From: Hemibagrus wyckioides
Lineage: Eukaryota; Chordata; Actinopteri; Siluriformes; Bagridae
Length of the DNA: 64,000 nt
Direction of reading: 5' to 3'
Assembly: GCF_019097595.1 (NCBI RefSeq)
Contig: NC_080716.1
Coordinates: 32,655,901-32,719,900, forward strand
In this document: piece by piece, positions 22,385-32,014 of the stretch
Position numbering within the stretch: position 1 is the first letter of the stretch
Layout of the letters: every line of letters begins with the position of its first letter
Translations under genes and position numbers: made by a program
Notes under the pieces: generated by a model
What the model was told of the DNA's origin: nothing
What the model saw: only the letters and a program-made list of their open reading frames with translations
The model's database searches: none

Positions 22385-23135
22385 ACTGGTCCTGCATCTA
22401 CAGTGACTGTGTGTACCTTTAAAAAAGCTGGTGCTTTAAAATCACACCTCAGCAGGTCACATTGCCAGACTGTAAAAAGACAAGAGAAGTTGACCTTTTT
22501 TTGTGATTTATGTGAGTTTAGAGAAATTTGTACTCAACAGACTTTTTTCACTCATCTTGGACATCACTTAAAAAATCACGAGACTGTCAGTTGCCCCTTC
22601 CTGCAGTGTGAGTTTAAAACTAACACTCTAAAAACCTTTAGTTCACATAGAAGTAGAAAGCACAGGAATACAAAGGAGATTATAACCTGTTTAAGAGTGC
22701 ATTCTGAAAATGCAGTCTGTGGCACTGATACTCATACTGTTGACCAGCCATTAGATACATTTGTTGAGGTTGAGACACTGCCAAGTGGTTCAAGCCAAGT
22801 TTCAAACAGCAATAGAAGGGATGAGAATGTAGATGCTGAGACTCTTGAACATAAACTTGTATCTATTTTTCTGTGCATACAGTCAATATTGCATGTTTCT
22901 AAAAGTGCTGTACAGAAAATTGTTGAGGAATTGAGTGATATTTTGCACTTTACTAAAATTCATTCCCTTCAAAGAATTAAAGATGTGCTTACTGCATATA
23001 GTATTGAAATAGATGATTCTATTGTTCAAAAAAATAATGATGCAGTATTCAATACAAATCCACTAATTTTAACTACTGAAGCAAAAGGTACTGTCCACTG
23101 ACCACAGGAGGAATCTCTATTTTAAGGAGCACTAA
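22385..23135 (+). pseudogene. C2H2 zinc-finger pseudogene, middle exon
   Basis: After the LINE the broken finger resumes (WSCIYSDC in one frame, CTFKKAGALKSHLSRSHC in the next, implying a 2-nt loss at about 22410). Two further C2H2-like fingers follow: FFCDLCEF...HLGHH and CPFLQCEF...HRSRKH. A helical region (KLVSIFLCIQSILHVSKSAV) leads to LILTTEAKG and then a one-base frameshift near 23092 before TDHRRNLYFKEH. An RTE LINE region follows. The longest frame (22364-23101) starts in LINE sequence, so its ATG is not the gene's own start. Confidence 0.66.
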
Positions 23136-23141
23136 ACATAA

Positions 23142-23240
23142 AAGGGGACATAAAAGTTTTTATGTCCCCTTCTATATACAGTATATATATATATATATAT
23201 ATATATACTTACTGTATATAGAAGGGGACATAAAAACTTT
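23142..23240. repeat. Perfect 30-bp inverted repeat with AT loop
   Basis: Arms 23153-23182 and 23211-23240 are exact reverse complements over 30 nt, separated by a 28-nt TA-rich loop. A third partial arm (ggggacataaaa, 23144-23155) pairs with 23157-23169. It lies at the junction of the zinc-finger exon and the RTE LINE. Confidence 0.92.
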
Positions 23241-23244
23241 GTGT

Positions 23245-24243
23245 TTGTTTCAGTCATTAAGGATTAAGGTTTTAGAGACTTTATTGTGACAATCAAGCCA
23301 TGGGGTCACAGTCCAGTGACTTCTGTGCCGGTCCCAAGCCCGGATAAATAGAGAGGGTTGCGTCAGGAAGGGCATCTGGCGTAAAAGATTGCCAAATTTA
23401 ACCATGCGAATCATCAGTACTCTGAATTTCATACCGGATCGGCCGAGGACCGGGTTAACAACGACCGCCATCGGCGCCATTGACCTACAGGGCGCTGGTG
23501 GAAATTGGGGTACTGTTGGTCGAAGAAGTAGAGGAGGAAGGAGAGTGTGTAGGCAGAGAGAGAAGAGGAAAGGTAAGAGTGTAGGACTTAGAATAGGAAC
23601 TCTGAATGTTGGCACTATGACAGGGAAAGGTAGAGAGCTGGCTGATATGATGGAGAGAAGGAAGGTGGATATACTGTGTGTACAGGAGACCAGGGGGAAG
23701 GGGAGCAAGGCTCAGAGTATAGGAGCAGGATTCAAGCTGTTTTATTATGGTGTGGATAGTAAGAGAAATGGGGTAGGTGTGGCCCTGAAGGAGGAGTTTG
23801 TGAGGAATGTTCTGGAGGTGATGAGAGTGTCGGACAGGGTGATGAGTCTGAAGTTAGAGGTTGAAGGGGTGATGGTGAATGTTGTTAGTGGTTATGCCCC
23901 ACAGGTAGGTGGTGAGTTAGAGGAGAAAGAGAGATTCTGGAGTGAATTAGATGAGGTGATAGAGAGTATATGAGGTGGGAGAGAGTGTAGCCAGACAGCC
24001 TAGGATGGTGGTGTGTAGGATGACTGATGGTCTGTAAGCAGAGGTTAAAGATAGAGATGGAGAAGAAAACCAAGTGGTGGAAGCTGAAAAAGGAGGAATG
24101 TTGTGAAGAATTTAGACAGAAGTTGAGGCAGGCTCTGGGTGGTCTGGTAGTGCTGCCAGTTGACGGGGAAACTACAGCAGCAGTGATCAGAGAGACAGGA
24201 AGAAAGGTGCTGGGTGTGTCATCTGGAAGGATGAAAGAGTGTT
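23245..24243 (+). mobile_element. RTE-type LINE fragment (endonuclease)
   Basis: The frame 23389-23973 encodes an APE-type endonuclease start: GLRIGTLNVGTMTGKGRELA, DILCVQETRGKG, FYYGVDSKRNGVGVALKEE and VNVVSGYAPQVGGEL. A stop at 23973 and an internal deletion jump to ESVARQPRMVVCRMT and to KKTKWWKLKKEECCEEFRQ. The RT domain is missing. Fish proteins of this type are often annotated 'craniofacial development protein 2-like', which are RTE-clade LINEs. Confidence 0.8.
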
Positions 24244-24640
24244 TATGTTAAACTGTTTGGGTATGGTGCATTTCTTTATCCAGTGATTAGGGATATAAAG
24301 TCTCTGGAAAGGGATGTGGTATTTCTTGAGGTTTTAAATAAGTTTTTAAAGGGAACAGTATTTTGTGTCTGTGCTGATAACCTTGGGGCCTACAAGATAC
24401 TGAACATTTTGGTTAACTTTGAAAAAGTGTCCTTTGTCACTAAAGCTCTCATCTTGGTTTCTGGAACATTACAGATCTTATCAGCTTATTGACAGTGGCT
24501 ACACAGATATAGAAATCCTGGATCCAGAGGCTTTGAATAATTAGCACCCATTGGTTGTATACCCAGTAGCTGGAAAGTTGGTGACCCCAAGGATGTGCCT
24601 GCTGCATTGATTGTAATGGTATGTACTATTAATGTAAATG
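24244..24640 (+). pseudogene. Zinc-finger family pseudogene, later exon
   Basis: The family sequence resumes as LFGYGAFLYPVIRDIKSLER and 'LEVLNKFLKGTVFCVCADNLG', with a probable internal deletion. An in-frame TGA occurs after LSAY (24490). A shifted frame gives the terminal block HPLVVYPVAGKLV, ending near a donor-like 'ATG|GTATGT' (24620). Assignment rests on remembered family sequences and on its position. Confidence 0.52.
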
Positions 24641-24763
24641 ATTAATGTATTATACTACGTTTTTGTTAATGTTGTTGGAATAGATTACAATTAATGCTGT
24701 AGTAACGTAGCTTTCAATTATATCTGAGCTCAGATGACAGTGTGTTTTTGTTGGTTTTCACAG

Positions 24764-25775
24764 GCATTGTGAAACAAACAAACCCAAAACTCATCCGGAA
24801 AGTCCAATTAACTAAGACCCCGGAAACTATACAGCAACTGCAAAATGAACTTCAAGAAAAACTTCAACTTAAAGGTGAATTCTCTTTACAATATGAAGAC
24901 CCAGATTTTGGTAATGCTCTTTGCAATCTGATGGACAATGTAGAGTTGCCTGCAGAAAGGGTCGTCTTGCACATTCTTTGGAATAATGATGAAACACCAT
25001 TACCACCACAGTGAAAAACACCATTCCACCCACCCCTCATCTCTTCTCTTGATACAGCCAGCATCAGTTCATCTGCATCTTCCAATAGCACATCTTGAGA
25101 TATTCAGAACTTTATGCAAAACATCTCACAGTGGCCTTCTCCATTTCGGATCCCCCATTTCTCATACGACATTGAGTTAAAACACCATAAGGGCAATGCC
25201 ATGTATGAAAAAACTGGGACCGGTCTAATTGTAACCAGAGACATGAAAATGGAAATTCTGGACAAGCTGGCACAAGAAATATTTGCCCTGAAAGCATACC
25301 CTGATAAATATGAAATTCAGTCTGTTGCTGCTGAACTTGTCAGTAAACATCCATGCCTAAAGGAGCCTGGTAGTGGCAAAGGATATGATGGCTGGACAAC
25401 AGGTATCAAGTACAATCTCGGAAACTATCGATCAAAGTTGTGCCATTCTGGATGTAATGAGGTTATCGTAAACAGGAAAATAGGAAGGGATGAAGATGGT
25501 AGGTTTTCCTTGAAAAAACAAAAGAGAGGTAAGATCAGTCATGTTCCTGATCATCCTAAAAAAATATGATGATACACTAGAAGATCAAAGATGTGTCTTG
25601 GTGGATGCAATGAAAAAGGGAAAGACATGGAACTCATAAGGCAGAAGATGGACCTCACATTTTCCCTGAGGAGAAAGGAGATTGTGGAGGTGCAGCCCAT
25701 GGTCTCAGAAATCCAGGAGAGATGGCCTGCTCAATTTCTTGAAGAGCAGGAAAGACTATTTTTTTTTAAATAATT
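24764..25775 (+). pseudogene. SAMD3-like gene, central exons (frameshifted)
   Basis: After acceptor 'ttttcacag' (24763) the frame GIVKQTNPKLIRKVQLTKTP, FSLQYEDPDFGNAL and VVLHILW resembles the N-terminal ubiquitin/PB1-like part of fish 'sterile alpha motif domain-containing protein 3-like' proteins. A stop at 25014 and shifts follow. Then 25114-25569 gives QWPSPFRIPHFSYDIEL, KHPCLKEPGSGKGYDGW and NYRSKLCHSGCNEVIVN, followed by a frameshift in an A run (25560) and LIRQKMDLTFSLRRKEIVEV. It is truncated by an L2 LINE and resumes at 29702. Several independent breaks indicate a pseudogene. Confidence 0.74.
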
Positions 25776-25789
25776 GCAATATCTATAAG

Positions 25790-28680
25790 TCTGTTTGATT
25801 CTGATTGCTTTTGACAGCACAGATGAACACTATCATGCAATTGCTTATTCAGAGTATTCATCTAGTAACCAACAGCATAGGCACTATTTTTACCAGCACA
25901 CTAGACACTGTTGCCCCCATCCGACTAAAAAAGGTCAGAGAATAAACACCTGCACCGTGGTACAATAGTCATACTCACACCCTCAAGAGAGCAACCCATA
26001 ACCTTGGGCCAAAGTGGAGAAAAACCAAATTAGAAGATTTTAGAATTGCGTATAAAGACAGTCTGTCCAGCTATAGACAGGCTCTAAAAGCTGCTAGGGC
26101 TGAGCATCTGATAGAAATAATGAAACAGCCTTTATTTGTCACATATACACACAATTCTTTCTTCGCATATCCCATCCTTGGAGGTTGGGGTCAGAGCACA
26201 GGGTCGGCCATGATACAGCGCCCCTGGAGCAGAGAGGGTTAAGGGCCCAACAGTGACAACTTGGCAGTGCTGGGGCTTGAACCCCTGATCTTCCAGTCAA
26301 CAACCCAGAGCCTTAACCACTTGAGCCACCACTGCCCAAACCAAACCCACTGACTAAACCAGAACAATCCCAGATTCTTATTCAGTACAGTGGCTAAACT
26401 AACAAAACCTCAGATTTCTGGAGAGAGTATTTCAGCACAGTTTAGTAGTGAGGACTTTATGAATTTCTTCACTAAAAGAATTGATAGTATCAGGAACAAA
26501 ATATTGGATGTTCAACCATTGATGTCATCCGGTGATCTAGACCAGCCTATAGCTCCACACCTAAAGCTACAATGCTTTACCAGTATAGGACAGGAAGAGC
26601 TAGTTAAACTTATCACCACGGCTAAACCAACAACGTGTCTGTTAGATCCAATTCCAACTAGACTGCTGAAAGAAGTGATACATGCAGCTGGAGAGCCTCT
26701 TCTCAATATTATTAACTCTTCCTTATTTCTAGGTCATGTCTCAAAATCTCTTAAGTTAGCAGTTATTAAGCCTCTTCTTAAGAAACGTTACTAGACCCTG
26801 ATGAAATATCAAATTACAGACCGATTTCAAACCTTCTGTTTATATCTAAAATATTAGAAAAGGTGTCAGCTCAAGTATGCGCCTTCCTACAGGAAAACAA
26901 TATCCTTTTCTATCCTAAGAATTTCAGTCAGGTTTCAGGCCCCATCATAGTACAGAAACTGCACTAGTTAAAATCACTAATGACTTGCTTTTAGCTTCGG
27001 ACCAAGGCTGCATCTCCATTTTAGTCCTGCTTGATCTTAGTGCTGCATTCCACACTATAGATCATAATATTATCATAGATCGCTTACAAAATCACACAGG
27101 TATGCAGGGACAGGCTTTAAAATGGTTTAGATCCTACCTGTCTGATCCATACCACCTTGTAGATTTAAATGGAGAACTGTCCAGTGTAGTGCCAGTGAAA
27201 TACGGGGTCCCACAAGGGTCAGTTTTAGGACCTCTGCTTTTCTCAGTATACATGCTTCCATTAGGTAACATCATTAGAAGGCATGGGATTAGTTTCCATT
27301 GTTATGCCGATGATACCCAGTTATATATCTCATCAAAACCAGATGAAATATCTAATTTGTCTACACTAACTGTGCGTGTTAAAGATATTAGAGATTGGAT
27401 GACCGATAATTTTCTATTATTAAATTCTGACAAGACAGAGATATTACTTATTGGCCCAAAAACTAGTACACAGAAGCTCTCGCAATTCAGCTTGCACCTA
27501 GAAGGATGTACTGTTACTACTAGCTCTACAGTGAAAGACCTGGGTGTAATATTAGACAGCAACTTATCCTTTGAAAATCACATTTCCAATATCACAAAAA
27601 CAGCCTTCTTCCACCTTAGAAATATTGCCAAGCTTAGGAACATTTTATCTGTATCTGATACAGAAAAACTAGTTCATGCATTCCTGACCTCCAGACTGGA
27701 CTATTGTAATGCATTACTAGGTGTTTGTCCTGCATCTTCAATAAACAAGCTACAGTTAGTCCAGAATGCAGCCGCCAGAGTTCTTACCAGATCAAGAAAA
27801 TATGATCATATAACCCCAATATTATCATCCCTGCACTGGCTACCTGTTAAACTTAGAATTGACTACAAAATAGCTCTACTTACATACAAGGCTCTAATTG
27901 GTTTAGCTCCCACCTATCTCTCCAGTCTTCTAACACCTTACAATCCACCACGCTCTTTAAGATCACAAAATTCCGGACTTCTGGTAGTTCCCAGAATATC
28001 AGAGTCCACAAAAGGGGGTAGAGCGTTTTTGTATTTAGCTCCTAAACTTTGGAATAGTTTTCCTGACAGTGTTTGGGGCTCAGACACAGTCTCCCAGTTT
28101 AAATGTAGACTAAAGACTTATCTCTTTATCCTGGCATACATTTAACACATCCCATAACCTTGTGCTCCAGAACATCTGATTAAATGCACATTATCATCTA
28201 GTGCTGCTAATATTATGAACAGCAGCTACGCTAATGCTGTTCCATTGTTTCCCTTCTTCTACCCATCCCGAGGCATACAGAGACTGTGCTCCAGTGGCAT
28301 CCGGAGATGGACCAGCTCCAGCCGGGTTCTGCTTGTGAGGATTGGGATATTCAAGCAGCACTGTGGACAACAACCTCCTTATTGATTTACATAACACTAT
28401 ACACATGCTGTATCTGCATCACACAATTGTCACCCAAATGAGGATGGGTTCCCTTTTGAGTCTGGTTCCTCTCAAGGTTTCTTCCTCATACCATCTTAGG
28501 GAGTTTTTCCTTGCCACAGTTGCCTCAGTCACCTCAGGCTTGTTCACTTGGGATAACATTTAGGACTGTTTTTCTGTTTATATGAAGTTTTTTTCTTATG
28601 TCGTTTCTCATGTAAAGCTGCTTGGAGACAATGCTCTTTGTTAAAAGCGCTATTCAAAAATAAATTGAATTGAATTGAAT
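25790..28680 (+). mobile_element. L2-type LINE, near 3'-complete
   Basis: ORF2-like sequence starts about 25840 (blocks TLDTVAPIRLKKV and APWYN). It is interrupted by a SINE (26118-26338) and resumes at 26390 with FFTKRIDSIRNKI and DPIPTRLLKEV. A frameshift near 26790 precedes the main RT frame 26985-28145: [43 protein letters not shown] (palm) and a C-terminal block [33 protein letters not shown]. The 3' end (28610-28680) is the L2-type 'gtaaagctgcttggagacaa' followed by short ttgaa repeats. It inserted into the SAMD3-like gene. The RT frame itself is 386 codons and intact. Confidence 0.88.
26118..26338 (-). repeat. SINE, fullest copy in the window
   Basis: Read on the minus strand it starts 'gggcagtggtggctcaagtg' and 'gttaaggctctgggttg' (A-box-like), then 'ggggttcaagccccagcact' (B-box-like). 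The body contains 'ccctctctgctccagggg' and the 3' part ends in 'gtgacaaataaag'. The family resembles SINEs I associate with catfish. Other copies are at 3280 and 13955. Confidence 0.8.
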
Positions 28681-28799
28681 CTGTCATCAGTGATTTTGTG
28701 ATCAAAAAATTTGGCTCCCTTTTTTAGCAGTAATCTTTACATACTCACCAATGTAGACTCAAACATTATTGAAAAAATCATATCTTTAAACAAAATAAT

Positions 28800-29160
28800 T
28801 TATACAGATCATCCTGTTCAAAAGTTTACACCCCTGGCTTGTAATGTATTATGTTGTCCACTATTTCTAATAGTTCTGTAAGAGTCCCTTAGTTGTCCTC
28901 AGTGTGAAAAGATGGATCTTAAAATATAAAATATATAGCCTATGCTGGAAAGGGGTAAAATATGCAGAAGATGATGGAAAAGCAAATAATTTGCAGGATC
29001 CGAAGGATTTTTCTAAAGAACTGTGGGGAGTTTAACTGCTCAGGACAAACAAGGGACTCATAAAGAACTTTCCAAAACACAAAAACAGTCACTGATCATC
29101 AAGGTAACAACACACAGCATTAAGAATCGAGGGGATGTAAATTTTTGATCTAGTTAATTT
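28800..29160. mobile_element. MITE-like element with inverted ends
   Basis: The block 'gttcaaaagtttacacccc' (28818) and, inverted at 29130-29155, 'gatcaaaaatttacatcccc' form imperfect terminal repeats around about 340 bp with no coding capacity. The exact outer limits and family are uncertain. Confidence 0.5.
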
Positions 29161-29701
29161 GTTCATTAAATTCAGTTATTATTGTCTCGTAGACTATATG
29201 AAAACATCTGTTATGTGAAATGGCTTCTTCAAGGCAGAACTAAATAAACAAAGCGCAATTTATAGGATTTATCTTATTTCTTTTAAATTATTAACATTAT
29301 GCAGATTCAGCAAAAAGGATGTCAACCTATGACCTCAACTGTAAATTGAAAAAACATCATAAATACCCCTCTATTCAATATGTTCAATACATTAATTTTG
29401 CTTGCTGACTTTACTACAGTAAATGGTATATGGGACTGCTGCAGATGGATGTGGGCAGAGGAAAGAGTGTGGCAGAGGAGAGTCAAAGCAATATTTTTCA
29501 TCACTACTTAGTGCAAAATGTATAGTTCAGAGTCTGATTTTTAGTGCCAAGTTTCTTTGTTCTAATAGTCTGCAGATTTGTTGTATTTAGCAATGGACCA
29601 TGGTCGAAAAATCATAAATGCATTCTAATGTCAAATGTGGTGAAAGTGGCCTTTATTTACAGTCATAACAAAAGTCTATTTCTCTTTTGTCTGATTTCCA
29701 G
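29161..29701. other. Presumed intron of the SAMD3-like pseudogene
   Basis: AT-rich sequence ends in a polypyrimidine tract and acceptor 'ctgatttccag' at 29701. Nothing else was recognised. Confidence 0.4.
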
Positions 29702-30310
29702 ACATTTGACATTGTACTGCATCGAAGAACATCAGGTCTACCCATATTTGTATGTGAAAGTTCAAAGAAACTTTTCCTGACATGTCTGGTGAGTACAGTA
29801 TGGGCTTTTCTTTCAATCATGAGTGCACTTTAACTGTCATGCACATTGAATTTACTGTGCCTATGATCTTGAACAAGAGATTTGCTTTAAAATGTAGACA
29901 GAATCTTAAGATAAACACTAGAGCTACTAATAAATGATTATTAGTGGGTAGCTGAAATTTCTTCCCACTATTTACTGTATAATTACAGAGTAATCACAGA
30001 TATGTTCTCTTTGCACATTATTTATATTTTAGGATGATTGCTATACAGATATATTTCAGTCTGGTACAGATCCAGATGATAGGCAGACCAGAGGTGTCAA
30101 GATGGGTATCCTCACTGTTCTTGAGGATGATGCACCTGCCTTGCAGTCCACAGTCATCAATACTGCTATTGTATTGGAAGATACCATTGTCCTCACAGAT
30201 CTTCCAGATGTCCCCACTGCATTTGCCTAACTTTTTGGCCTTTAGTATGCCTTGAACCTGGAGTTCCCAAAAGAACACAAGTGCACTTTTGAAACTATTC
30301 AGCACATCTG
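29702..30310 (+). pseudogene. SAMD3-like gene, C-terminal exons
   Basis: Exon 29702-29788 (29 codons, TFDIVLHRRTSGLPIFV...) ends at donor CTG|GTGAGT. After a 244-nt intron ending TTTTAG, exon 30033 onward encodes DDCYTDIFQSGTDPDDRQTR, MGILTVLEDDAPALQ and AIVLEDTIVLTDLPDVPTAF. Two nonsense codons then break the conserved C-terminal block (TAA after PTAFA and a TAG three codons later), before ALNLEFPKEHKCTFETIQ. The introns show this copy was not retroposed. Together with 20067-25775 it forms one locus, or two adjacent loci, broken by three LINEs. Confidence 0.74.
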
Positions 30311-30860
30311 TATGGAACTTTCCATCAGTTGCTTACAACGTGTCAGGAGCTTACAAGGCGGTCTTTTTCTTATGTGGCTGGCATGATTAGCCTTTGTGAC
30401 ATATTAGGAAATGAAGCTCTGAACAGGAGTAATGGGAAACCTTCTTTTATTATAACATAGCCTTAGATTTTTATGGTTATCCTATTTTAAGATATGAGGT
30501 TTGTTTTGGTCTGAAAGTACATGAGAGTTTTTGAATCCATGTGGAAGTGGACCATTTTGTGACCTTGTGACCATTTTGTGAAGAAAAAAAGAGCGTTTTG
30601 CTTTGTGTTTGTACCTTGAATGCGTTAACTTTTCAAAATAAACATACAGGCCATACAACACACATTAAAATAAGTCAAGTTGTTAAACATGTTAATGTTC
30701 TTTGGGATGATTAAAGTGAAAGATTTCTAAAACCCAACATTGGGTTTATTTGATGAACATTCAGTGTTTTCAGTTGAATTTTACTGCATTCTGTAGGTAA
30801 ATATTACAGCATTGTAATTATGAAGATTGTTCTTGTTCTTTACATTTACACTGTAAAGAA
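30311..30860. other. No feature recognised
   Basis: AT-rich sequence downstream of the SAMD3-like pseudogene; a possible 3' UTR, but nothing supports it. Confidence 0.3.
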
Positions 30861-30960
30861 CAATCCATATACACCTGTCTGTTCAGATCTATCTTCCTGA
30901 AAATAGCAGTCTCCACAGGTATTAATTTCTCTATACCTGTCAGCAGGGGCGTCGCTAGGG

Positions 30961-31204
30961 CTATTCATTCGGGGCTCGAGCCCCGGATGTGTAACGTCAT
31001 GTGTAACGGCCATCAGCACACTCCCTTATAACCGCCGGCTCACGTGCCAGCAATTAGTAAAACTCACGGCACCTGCATGCGTTGCTACTTAAACCACAGA
31101 ATTCCTTCACTCCACGTGCATACATAGTCTGTGCTAGAGTTAGGGTGGTATGCTGTATCGAAGTGTATAGCGCGGCTATTCATTCGGGGCTCGAGCCCCG
31201 GATG
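30961..31204 (+). repeat. Tandemly repeated hAT/LTR junction with truncated LTR piece
   Basis: A 29-nt hAT subterminal block occurs identically at 30961-30989 and 31176-31204. Between them lies a 186-nt copy of the Gypsy LTR start (30990-31175), beginning TGTAACG and ending in 'tatagcgcgg', with an internal loss of about 18 nt. It is visibly more diverged from both flanking LTRs than they are from each other. Confidence 0.85.
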
Positions 31205-32002
31205 TGTAATGTCGCCGGTTCCTTCTCAGGCAAATCCGCGGCCACCAGCACGCTCCCTTATAGCTGCCGGCTCACGTGCCAGCAATTAGTGCAACTCGCG
31301 GCACCTGCATGCGTTGCTACTTAAACCACCGAATTCCTTCACTCCGTGTGCAGACATAGTCTGTACTAGAGTTAGGGTGGTATGCTGTATCAAAGCGCAT
31401 AGCGCGGCGAGAGGTAATATCTAGAAGTCTAGGATTACTGAAAGCATCCCTCATTCTCTTCTCGGTATTTGTATTATTAGAGGTAATATTTCGAAAAGCA
31501 ATTTAACAAAGTTTTCACTAAGGTCAGAATACGGTAATTCGTATCGGAACGCTCAGCACCCCAAGAGGTAATCTCGAAAGTGGCCGGTGCACGAAAGGCT
31601 CAGCAGCGTAGCGCTGCAGCTTCCTGATCCTCTCTTGTGCATTTCCACAACCAACTCTTCTGGGTTTGCTTGGTGAAGCGGTAGCGCTTTGAGCATGTAT
31701 CTAGAGGTTGCAACCTTCTCGATTCAAACCCTGCTCTGGACGTGCCTTCCGTACACCAAGCACTCCACTCCACTGTTTATCTGCACTCTATTAAAACCCT
31801 CATTATCTTTATATTATTTATCATATTATTTTCCCATCCTTCATAACTGATACACCCAACAATTCTACTGTACGTTGCTTCAGTTGCACACTTTCCCTAT
31901 CTGCCCTGGGCACCAGTCCGCTCTCCCCTCAGCATCCTCATAGAGGACAGGGCTGACCTGGTACTTTCCCCCTCCTAGCGTACCAAAGTTCCCCCCGTAA
32001 CA
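31205..32002 (+). repeat. 5' LTR of Gypsy 1
   Basis: This 798-bp LTR has a TATA-like TACTTAAA at 31317 with the predicted transcript start about 30 nt downstream (31348). Compared with the 3' LTR it lacks an 18-nt piece around 31465 and has few substitutions. A tRNA-like segment with A- and B-box-like motifs lies at 31670-31745. Confidence 0.92.
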
Positions 32003-32003
32003 G

Positions 32004-32014
32004 TATGTCCGCAC
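32004..32014 (+). promoter_or_regulatory. Probable self-priming primer-binding site, Gypsy 1
   Basis: TATGTCCGCAC, one base after the 5' LTR, is an exact complement of GTGCGGACATA (36448-36458) at the predicted RNA 5' end in the 3' LTR, about 30 nt after the TATA-like box. The 5' LTR copy (31348-31358) has one mismatch. Tf1/sushi elements are known to prime from their own RNA end. The site overlaps the gag ATG at 32005. Confidence 0.7.
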
